Source of the DNA: a virus
Reading direction: 5' to 3' (one strand)
IMG/VR virus record: IMGVR_UViG_3300009152_000074
Coordinates: 1-44,432 of that record
Length of the DNA stretch: 44,432 nt
Numbering within the stretch: position 1 is the stretch's first letter; every line of letters starts with the position of its first letter. Both the position numbers and the translations under genes were made by a program. The notes under the pieces were generated by a model that saw nothing but the letters and a program-made list of their open reading frames with translations, made no database searches and had not been told where the DNA came from. Positions 1 to 7,014 of the stretch are shown here, in pieces.

Positions 1-1627
1 CACCAGATACGTCCATACCAGCATCGATTAACTCATCTATAAACAATAAGTTGATCTGTTGATAAAGTCCTTCCCACACATCTCGGAATGCCCAGCTCAA
101 ACTTAAAATTAATCGGTTTCTCTCACCTCTGCTTAAATTATCAAAGTCTAACTCTCTGCCCAACTCTTCAATTCTCACATTTAGATCAGACAAGAATACC
201 ACTGTGTGTGGTAATTTAACCTGTGTCAGATAGAATGCCAATCGTTGGTTAAGATAAGTTAAGTTTTGTTCTATAATTCTGGTTCTTATAAAAGAATCCT
301 TGGCAGTTAATAGTTTGTACAAGAATTCTTGATGTCGGTATAGGTCCTCCATCTCGTTGGCTCGAGTATAATCTATCTGTTGTACCACTGTGCGAGTTAA
401 CTCATCGATCTGTTCTTGATATGTATTTTCTTTCGCACGAGTTTGTTCCAGTTGTCGTTTTAGATCTTCCACAGATCCTTTGTGGTTGTATGCTTCATCT
501 ATCGAGTCATAATAAGTGTCTGGCACTGTGCCTAGATCTCCAATAGTTTCCATGTTCGTGTGTATCTCTTTTAATTTTGTGGACAATGTTTGCTCGTATT
601 CAGTCTGCTCGGCAAGATCTTTTTTAAGTTTATCCACCAGATGCTCATGCTTCTCTCCATGTAGGTCCTGTTCGCAAGTGGGACAAGTGGCTCGTTCGGC
701 ATACTCTAGATCTTTTACGGTTTGTTCTCGTTGCCGAGTGGCTTTGGTTAGAGAATCTTCATGATAACTCTTTTCTTTTTCCAAATTCCTTAAAGTTTTA
801 GAATCATCTGTGTGCTTGGCCAATTGTTTGTGACTTTCTAATTCTGTTTTAATATCCACCTTCTCTAATTCTTCTATAGCAGATTCAAATTTTGCGATAT
901 CTTGATTCTTTTGCGTTTGCCATGCAGTGCTTCTTAATTCAAATGTTTTAATAGATTCTTCCACTTTTTTATTACTGAGTAACACAGCATCTAATCGTAC
1001 CTTTTCCTCTGCCAAATCCAGTTTGGCCACTCGCATCTGTTCTTTTAACAGTTCTGCCTTCTCGCTCAACAGAGTTATACCCAACAATTGTTCTATGATT
1101 TCTCTCTGCTCAGCTTGTTTTGTTGCTAAAAATGGTAATGTATAAGTGTTGAGAGCGATAATGTTCTTGAACATGGCATGAGTCATGCCAATCAACTTAT
1201 TGATCTCTTCCTGTGTCTCTCTATTCTCTCCCTGTGCTTCATTGTTATCTTCGGTGCCATCTGCTCCGGAATTCTGTTCCACTTCATTGATAAAGAATTT
1301 CAATACCTGTGGTTTTCTACCTCGTTCAATTTTATAACTTACACCGTTCTTCTCAAAATTCACAGTGACCAACATGTCTTTGCTGTTGGTTTTATTAACC
1401 AAATTGTCTCTTCTGATCTGTGTCAGTGCTTCTCCAAAGAACACATAACTGATGGCATTTATAATAGTGGTCTTGCCTGTGCCGTTTCGAGCACCTGCGT
1501 CATCGCCACCTAGATCCATGTTCTCACCAATAACCAGCACTAGATGTTTGTCAGCAAAATTTATTGCCTGGGTATGATTACCCACGCTCATGAAGTTTTT
1601 TACTGTGAGATCTTTAATTGTTAACAT
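1..1627 (-). CDS. 46: gp46-like recombination endonuclease ATPase subunit (SbcC/Rad50 family), C-terminus beyond window
   Basis: This is the ATPase half of the gp46/gp47 complex, which resects DNA ends for recombination-dependent replication and host DNA breakdown in T4-like phages. The reading frame is open from an ATG at 1627 to the window edge, about 542 codons; T4 gp46 has 560, so only a short tail is missing. A Walker A motif (NGTGKTT, Lys about residue 52) lies near the N-terminus. A long charged coiled-coil region surrounds a CPTC zinc hook (about residues 315-318). The ABC signature LSRGE (about 497) and Walker B LLFIDEL (about 527) lie near the left edge. The start overlaps the gp47 stop by 14 bases, which suggests coupled translation. 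The nucleotide loop carries an acidic, Gly-rich insertion just before NGTGKTT. The identification is firm. Confidence 0.93.
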   Translation of the reverse strand, partial: MLTIKDLTVKNFMSVGNHTQAINFADKHLVLVIGENMDLGGDDAGARNGTGKTTIINAISYVFFGEALTQIRRDNLVNKTNSKDMLVTVNFEKNGVSYKIERGRKPQVLKFFINEVEQNSGADGTEDNNEAQGENRETQEEINKLIGMTHAMFKNIIALNTYTLPFLATKQAEQREIIEQLLGITLLSEKAELLKEQMRVAKLDLAEEKVRLDAVLLSNKKVEESIKTFELRSTAWQTQKNQDIAKFESAIEELEKVDIKTELESHKQLAKHTDDSKTLRNLEKEKSYHEDSLTKATRQREQTVKDLEYAERATCPTCEQDLHGEKHEHLVDKLKKDLAEQTEYEQTLSTKLKEIHTNMETIGDLGTVPDTYYDSIDEAYNHKGSVEDLKRQLEQTRAKENTYQEQIDELTRTVVQQIDYTRANEMEDLYRHQEFLYKLLTAKDSFIRTRIIEQNLTYLNQRLAFYLTQVKLPHTVVFLSDLNVRIEELGRELDFDNLSRGERNRLILSLSWAFRDVWEGLYQQINLLFIDELIDAGMDVSG

Positions 1628-2636
1628 CTAAATTATTGTAAATTGCCATTAATACTTTTTTATCATAGGTCTGTGAGTCCACTGCTTCCAACTGTTTGAT
1701 CACAATCTGATCCACCGAGTCAAATTTTTCCACAGTGACCATGGGCTGATCTGCTTGATCCAGTTGTTCTGGAATTAATTGTAATTCTCTCAACTGATAT
1801 TTTTCCATAAATGTTTCTCTGATGAAGTTGGCTTCCTCATAGGAAATTTTAATATCCAATCCCACACGCACATACATTCGTGGTGCCAATATGCTGTCAG
1901 CATCAGATAGTAACTGTGATATTTTTACATTTCTATACTTGGGCATGTTGGGATAGTTGATATATTTGGGCTGTCCACCATATTCCAACACCATCATGCC
2001 ACGCTCATCATCTCCAGCATCGGCATAGTTGTGAGGAAATGCATTGCCGATGTAGTGTATATTGTTTCTAATCTGTCTCTTGTGGAAGTGTCCTGTGAAC
2101 ACATACTCTTGATTCACAAAGTGTTCTGCTTTGATAGTGCCCACATCTGGCATGTCTACCATGGCATTCATTTTAAAATAAGGCAATTCAAAATGTCCAA
2201 AAATATATCTCTGTTTTAGATCCTGTATCTTCCTCCACTCGTCATGCACGATCCATGGTATAATAGCTACATCATCAGCCAGTAACCACTCATTCACGAT
2301 CTCGATGTTGGGAATGTTCCTGCAGTATTCCATGCTGTTGATCTCTCTCTTGTCTCTGTAGAATAGATCGTGATTGCCCATGATCACATAGACCTTTTCA
2401 AACGCTCGGCCCAGTCTCTCCATGTTGCTGACAGTGTAGTTCATGGTGCTGACATTGGTGGCACTCCTGTGATGATGCCAATCTCCTAGGAATATGCAGG
2501 TTTCACAACCGTGTGCTTTGGCCTGCTCAATGAACCAATGACAGAATGCTTCTCCGTCATCATTGTGAACTCGGCTGTTGCCTTTTAATCCAAAATGTAT
2601 ATCAGTGAAACAAGCAGCTTTTTTAAAAAATGCCAT
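1614..2636 (-). CDS. 47: gp47-like recombination endonuclease subunit (Mre11/SbcD family)
   Basis: This is the nuclease partner of gp46, a metal-dependent phosphoesterase that cuts DNA ends in the recombination and replication pathway. All calcineurin-type metal-binding motifs are visible: DIH at residues 12-14, GDWHHH from 51, GNHD at 87-90, GHFE near 147 and GHFH at 182-185. The length of 340 residues is almost the same as T4 gp47 (339). The ATG at 2636 lies 12 bases after the gp55-like stop, and the stop overlaps the gp46 start. Gene order sigma factor, gp47, gp46 is the T4 order. No strong ribosome-binding site is visible, so translation may depend on the upstream gene. Every expected catalytic motif is present. 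Confidence 0.95.
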   Translation of the reverse strand: MAFFKKAACFTDIHFGLKGNSRVHNDDGEAFCHWFIEQAKAHGCETCIFLGDWHHHRSATNVSTMNYTVSNMERLGRAFEKVYVIMGNHDLFYRDKREINSMEYCRNIPNIEIVNEWLLADDVAIIPWIVHDEWRKIQDLKQRYIFGHFELPYFKMNAMVDMPDVGTIKAEHFVNQEYVFTGHFHKRQIRNNIHYIGNAFPHNYADAGDDERGMMVLEYGGQPKYINYPNMPKYRNVKISQLLSDADSILAPRMYVRVGLDIKISYEEANFIRETFMEKYQLRELQLIPEQLDQADQPMVTVEKFDSVDQIVIKQLEAVDSQTYDKKVLMAIYNNLDVNN

Positions 2637-2648
2637 AATTTGAGTTTA

Positions 2649-3575
2649 CTATTTTTTTTTAGACTCTGCAACTGTTAATTTTCCAGATGCTTTATATTCT
2701 TTGTTTAATTCCTTTAGAGCGGCTTTGCTGTAAACTTTAACCTCACCATTTTGAGTGGCCATTCTTCTCTTTGCTGACACAGTCTCACTCTCATTTTTTG
2801 CTTGTCGAGTATAGCTTGGCATCATCTCATTCATTTCTAATATGTCATCACGAATATTTTGATTCTTCTTTTCAATGTTTAGAATTCTTGTGAATGAGTT
2901 TGTGATAGCTGCTGTGTAATAAGCAAAAGGATTTTCAGATTTAGATTCATCAAACTGTAAACCAATTTGGCTTAATTGTACCAATGCTTGTGAACGCATC
3001 TCGTCCACATAGGTGTATCCTCTCCAGTTGCTACGCTGACTGTATCTCTCTGCCAATTTTAAAAACATATTTGCCAGAGTAGGAGTTATCTTGCCGTGAT
3101 CATTAGAAAAATGTCCGTTGCTCATACCACCCACCCAATGTGATTTGCCTATACAAATTAATTGTCCTTTGTCATCTATCCTATAATGTTGGAAAGGAGG
3201 AAAATTAACTTTGGTATGATGATCAGCTCGAGTTTTAGGATTTTTTTTCCTTTCATTATCTGTAGTGATATGATCAAATGTCATTACTCGAAACACTAGA
3301 TCTGTTTTTTTGATCTTCCTAGGAGACACCTCATAATCACTCATTTTGAGTCTTTTATTGCCTGTCTTTTTGGCTATTTCCCATGCATGGGCAGTGAGTC
3401 TTTTTGCATGTATTTTTCTTGCTTTGCCTATATTTGCATTGTTAATTTTTTTAATATCATTAACTATCATGTCATATTGACAGTGTTCGGGAGCAACGTA
3501 TGAGCAATATGTATTTTTACTTTTGTGAATTTCGGACAATAAGTCTCGATTGTTTAGATAGTTTACTTTTTTCAT
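2649..3575 (-). CDS. 55: gp55-like late-transcription sigma factor
   Basis: This is the probable phage sigma factor that directs host RNA polymerase to late promoters. The region at about residues 190-250 resembles sigma region 2 of the gp55 group as found in marine T4-like phages: an aromatic WRGYTYVDEMR stretch, then an NPFAYY segment and a helix with ITNSFTRIL. The protein has 308 residues against 185 in T4 gp55. The extra length is an N-terminal half with basic, His-rich stretches and a lysine-rich C-terminal tail. An AAAGGA ribosome-binding sequence lies just before the ATG. It is first in the minus-strand gp55-gp47-gp46 group and is divergent from the first late structural gene. The call rests on region similarity plus T4-like gene order. 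Confidence 0.82.
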   Translation of the reverse strand: MKKVNYLNNRDLLSEIHKSKNTYCSYVAPEHCQYDMIVNDIKKINNANIGKARKIHAKRLTAHAWEIAKKTGNKRLKMSDYEVSPRKIKKTDLVFRVMTFDHITTDNERKKNPKTRADHHTKVNFPPFQHYRIDDKGQLICIGKSHWVGGMSNGHFSNDHGKITPTLANMFLKLAERYSQRSNWRGYTYVDEMRSQALVQLSQIGLQFDESKSENPFAYYTAAITNSFTRILNIEKKNQNIRDDILEMNEMMPSYTRQAKNESETVSAKRRMATQNGEVKVYSKAALKELNKEYKASGKLTVAESKKK

Positions 3576-3677
3576 TTTTTAAATCCTTTAATTGTTGAAC
3601 ATTTTGGGTGTTTTTGAGCTATAAAGTACGCCTAAAATAATGCCTATAAATACAATTGTTATTATAATAAATTTTTT
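3576..3677. promoter_or_regulatory. Divergent intergenic region between the late sigma factor and the baseplate genes
   Basis: This 102-base AT-rich stretch separates the minus-strand gp55 group from the plus-strand structural genes. It holds the gp55 ribosome-binding sequence at its left end and a perfect late promoter near its right end. I see no convincing pair of -35 and -10 boxes for the minus strand and no hairpin terminator. Confidence 0.7.
3645..3652 (+). promoter_or_regulatory. Late promoter TATAAATA
   Basis: This is an exact match to the T4 late promoter core TATAAATA, 25 bases before the tube-cap ATG. In T4 this element occupies about -13 to -6, so transcription would begin near 3658 and leave a leader of about 20 bases. 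It stands alone in the intergenic region with no fitting -35 box, as expected for gp55-dependent promoters. It probably drives the baseplate genes downstream. Confidence 0.82.
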
Positions 3678-4559
3678 ATGACTTTACAACCTAATATTGA
3701 CGAAGAAAATTCTAATTCAAACACGTTGGGCAACGTACTATCCAATGCGGGTGGTAATATTTTTAATCGTACACTAGGTAGGCTATTCGGTAATGGATTA
3801 AACAAAGGCGCCGAAGCCAGCACGAAGCTGCGTGGATCTGCACAGTGGACTGTACGCAGCGAAAAACAAGATTTTAGAGTAAAAGTAGTTTTACCCACAG
3901 ACAGTGATTTACAATCGATATTCTTTGAATCAGGCAGAGACGACGACGGCGGAGTTTTAAGAAATAACATACTAGGACCATTAGCAGATACAGGCGGAGT
4001 TACATTTCCAATAACACCCTCGATCATAATTAATCATTCGGCATCTTATAATGCTATGAATCTTACTCACAATAACTATCCTTCATATGCTTACTCACAC
4101 AGTGAAATACCTAGTTTTACAGTGGTAGGAGAATTTCCTGTACAGAATCAAGAAGATGCACGCTATTGGATTGCTATGTTGCATTTCTTTAGATCAGTAA
4201 CCAAAATGTTTTTTGGGGGAGACGATAATGCATTAAAAGGAAACCCACCCCCTATATTAAGTCTTTCTGGGTATGGAGCATATGTGTTTAATAAAGTGCC
4301 AGTACTGGTTACAAATTTTAGCGTGGATTTAAGAGCAGATGTTGATTATATTTGTACAACACAGAGCACAAACGTTAGACAATCATTTATTGGACCACAA
4401 GCATTATTAAGTGATAAAAATACTTCTTGGGCTCCAACAATGAGTCAGGTTACAGTACAATTACAACCAATCTATTCTAGAGAATCAGTTAAAAAATTTA
4501 ATATGCGTGATTTTATTAGTGGTGGATTAAATGATAAAAACGGAATAGGATACATTTAA
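3678..4559 (+). CDS. 48: Baseplate tail tube cap protein (gp48-like)
   Basis: This protein probably caps or initiates the tail tube on top of the baseplate hub. The evidence is the C-terminal half: a PPP-ILSLSGYG stretch near residue 190, the VDYI segment near 220 and the QPIYSRES segment near 268. This is the tube-fold pattern of gp48-type proteins in marine T4-like phages. The length of 293 residues is shorter than T4 gp48 (364). It is the first gene after the late promoter, and its stop shares one base with the next start (TAATG). The N-terminus is low in complexity, with Asn- and Gly-rich segments. It could instead be a gp54-like tube initiator, since both families share the tube fold and only one copy is seen here. 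Confidence 0.62.
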   Translation: MTLQPNIDEENSNSNTLGNVLSNAGGNIFNRTLGRLFGNGLNKGAEASTKLRGSAQWTVRSEKQDFRVKVVLPTDSDLQSIFFESGRDDDGGVLRNNILGPLADTGGVTFPITPSIIINHSASYNAMNLTHNNYPSYAYSHSEIPSFTVVGEFPVQNQEDARYWIAMLHFFRSVTKMFFGGDDNALKGNPPPILSLSGYGAYVFNKVPVLVTNFSVDLRADVDYICTTQSTNVRQSFIGPQALLSDKNTSWAPTMSQVTVQLQPIYSRESVKKFNMRDFISGGLNDKNGIGYI

Positions 4560-4858
4560 TGGCCAAATATAGTAATACCTCTCCATATTTTAATACCAGC
4601 GAAAATAATATCAGTTTAGATTTTTTAGTGCCTCGCACAATTACGGCAGAACCAGACGATGTCACATATACCATCACAAGAACATATGCATATAGGCCAG
4701 ACTTGCTAGCATTTGACTTGTATGGAACCCCAAGACTATGGTGGGTATTTGCTCAAAGAAATCCAGATGTAATTGAAGACCCAATTTATGATTTTGCTCC
4801 CGGAAGAACTATTCAATTACCTAAATTGAGTAATCTTAAAAATGATCTAGGAATATAA
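4559..4858 (+). CDS. 53: Baseplate wedge protein gp53-like
   Basis: This is a small baseplate wedge component that in T4 sits at the junction of wedge and hub and helps lock wedges into a hexagon. The family core is visible at residues 54-70: LYGTPRLWWVF followed by AQRNPD. It is followed by a DPIYDF-PG segment and a basic IQLPKL end, typical of the LysM-like gp53 group. At 99 residues it is shorter than T4 gp53 (196) but close in type to the short versions of marine T4-like phages. It overlaps the upstream stop by one base, so translation is probably coupled. Position between tube cap and hub agrees with the call. Confidence 0.82.
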   Translation: MAKYSNTSPYFNTSENNISLDFLVPRTITAEPDDVTYTITRTYAYRPDLLAFDLYGTPRLWWVFAQRNPDVIEDPIYDFAPGRTIQLPKLSNLKNDLGI

Positions 4859-4862
4859 GATC

Positions 4863-7007
4863 ATGGCTTCCGAAGAAATTACATATGACATAAGACCTGC
4901 AATGACAGGAGCGACAGTTAACAACACTTCTTCGAATAATCAAGACTCAGCAGAAAAAAATGTGTTGCATGAATATGCTTCTTACAATTATGTTTGGACA
5001 TTATCAGCACTGTCACAAGAAGATTTAAAAAAACCTCAATCGATAGCAAAAAATAAACCACGAGATATTATTGCCAAAAGTTCTGGTATTGGCACAGAAG
5101 GCAATTTTAGTTCTTTTAATGCAAGTGGATCAGTAAAAGGAGCCAAAACAGTAGTAGATACCGAAGATACTGGTACGGTGTACACTGATTATAAACATAC
5201 AGATTCTATTATTAGGGCAAGAGCATCGTCTAATGAAATTTTAAAAAGAGGACACGATATATTTTTTGAAAAAGTAGAAATAAACGGAATACATAGACCC
5301 AATGAGCAGAGAAAAATGATGAATTTTACAAAAATAGAAATGGTATTGCATGAACCATACGGTGTTACATTATTTGAAAAATTAAAAGCTGCAGCCTTTA
5401 ATAATAAATTTATGGATCATATAGATGCACCCTATCTATTAACACTAGAATTTCGTGGGTATGATAATTTAGGAAATCCAAAAACAGTGGTTACAAAAAG
5501 AGTATTGCCAATTAAAATCGTCAATGCAGAGATGGACATTAATGCGGGAGGAACGATTTATACAATGAGTGCAGTGCCTTGGACAGAGTTTGCAATGACA
5601 GATAGGTTTTTATACATACGAGGTTCTGGATCCACAAATTGGAAAACTCCTTTTAATACCAAAACAGGAGAAACACTAGTTGAAGCAATGAATAGATTAG
5701 CCGACACTCTCAACAAGATGCAAGATGTAGAAATAGAAAGAAAAATGAGAGAATTAAAAGACACCTATGCAATAAACATTGTAAATGTACCTGTAAAGAA
5801 CACCGGAAGTGGTAACTGGAATTTAGGATCATTAGGCTCAAAATTTCAAATCAGTGTGAGACCCAACGAAAGTATTGCTAAAGTAATCACCGATTGTGTA
5901 CAACAAGCAGACGGTTTTAGAAACATTGGAGAAATAGTTAAAAAATATTGGCAGGAGGTAGGAGAAGAACAAGAGTCCAAATATAATCAAACGGAAGCTC
6001 AAGCAGATTCTCCATCTTCAGGCAAAGAACCATATGTACCGTGGTTTAAAGTAGTAACCAACGTTGAAACAGACACAGCTCGATTTGATTCAATTTTAGG
6101 AATGCATCCAAAAAAAATTACATATACAATCATTCCTTATGCTGTTCATGTAATGAATTTTACTCTACCAGGTCTAAGTGCTTCTCCATTATGGGGCAAG
6201 ACAGTCAAAAAAAGATACAACTATATCTATACTGGTGCCAACAATGATATATTGGATTTAAAAATAAATTATAAATTTGGATACTTTCAAGCAGCATTAG
6301 TCGATGGCACAGGAGCCGATGCAACTACAAAAAAACAAGTCAAAGACCTTAGCCTACAAGAGTTAGTTCAAACATATAGATCTTATGTGAAAGATCAACC
6401 AGAAGGAACACTACCTTTACGTAGATATCCGTCATATTCAAAATCAGCTGATCCATCTAGTGGTGCTGGTGCTAGTAAAACGCAAGTGGATGAATTTTAT
6501 GAATATCTAACATCACCTATGGGAGATATGGTCAATGTACAAATGACCATACTGGGTGATCCTGCATTTATAGGACAAGATTTTGCTTTGCCTTATGAAA
6601 ATAAAAGTTCAAACACGTCATCTGATTTTTCTTCATTTAGTGGCAAAGCATGGGATAAAGATTTAGGTTGTTTTAATTTTGATCAAGCAGAACCGTTTGT
6701 TACACTAGACTTTAGATTCCCTACAGATATTGATGAAAAAAGAAGTGTAATGAATTTTAAAAACTTAGAAAATATTGTGTTTAGCGGATTATATAAAGTA
6801 GTATCAGTAGACAGTATTTTTGATGGAGGAAAATTTACTCAAGTGTTAGATTTGGTTAGATTTAACAATCAAGGCAAAGAAATGACATCAGTTGCATCAC
6901 TTAGTGAAATGCAAAAAATAATTGAAAAAAAGAAAGCAGAAGCTACAGCTAAAGCTACAGGAAACAGTAGTCCAAATATTACTGACACTGAAGGATTTAC
7001 TAATTAA
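4863..7007 (+). CDS. Baseplate hub structural protein candidate, gp27 position
   Basis: This 714-residue protein lies immediately before the gp5 spike, where a hub protein that carries the spike would be expected. Visible features are an Asn/Ser-rich N-terminus, a mixed beta-rich body with repeated aromatic strand patterns (for example EKVEINGIHRP and YLLTLEFRGYD), a Ser/Gly-rich linker near residue 535 and a Lys-rich helical C-terminus. I cannot point to a motif that proves homology with T4 gp27 (391 residues). The ATG follows the gp53 stop by 4 bases. The likely role is a hub or hub-wedge linker in the late operon; the exact function is inferred from position only. Confidence 0.5.
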   Translation: MASEEITYDIRPAMTGATVNNTSSNNQDSAEKNVLHEYASYNYVWTLSALSQEDLKKPQSIAKNKPRDIIAKSSGIGTEGNFSSFNASGSVKGAKTVVDTEDTGTVYTDYKHTDSIIRARASSNEILKRGHDIFFEKVEINGIHRPNEQRKMMNFTKIEMVLHEPYGVTLFEKLKAAAFNNKFMDHIDAPYLLTLEFRGYDNLGNPKTVVTKRVLPIKIVNAEMDINAGGTIYTMSAVPWTEFAMTDRFLYIRGSGSTNWKTPFNTKTGETLVEAMNRLADTLNKMQDVEIERKMRELKDTYAINIVNVPVKNTGSGNWNLGSLGSKFQISVRPNESIAKVITDCVQQADGFRNIGEIVKKYWQEVGEEQESKYNQTEAQADSPSSGKEPYVPWFKVVTNVETDTARFDSILGMHPKKITYTIIPYAVHVMNFTLPGLSASPLWGKTVKKRYNYIYTGANNDILDLKINYKFGYFQAALVDGTGADATTKKQVKDLSLQELVQTYRSYVKDQPEGTLPLRRYPSYSKSADPSSGAGASKTQVDEFYEYLTSPMGDMVNVQMTILGDPAFIGQDFALPYENKSSNTSSDFSSFSGKAWDKDLGCFNFDQAEPFVTLDFRFPTDIDEKRSVMNFKNLENIVFSGLYKVVSVDSIFDGGKFTQVLDLVRFNNQGKEMTSVASLSEMQKIIEKKKAEATAKATGNSSPNITDTEGFTN

Positions 7008-7014
7008 AAAACAT

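Noticed and set aside
516-1513. Plus-strand open frames of 72-111 codons
   Set aside because: They lie antisense to the gp46 gene, whose motifs (Walker A, zinc hook, signature) are read on the minus strand. Composition is Ser/Cys-rich as expected for shadows.
3663-3668. TATAAT before the tube cap gene as a sigma-70 promoter
   Set aside because: No acceptable -35 box lies at 16-18 bases; the late element TATAAATA explains the region better.
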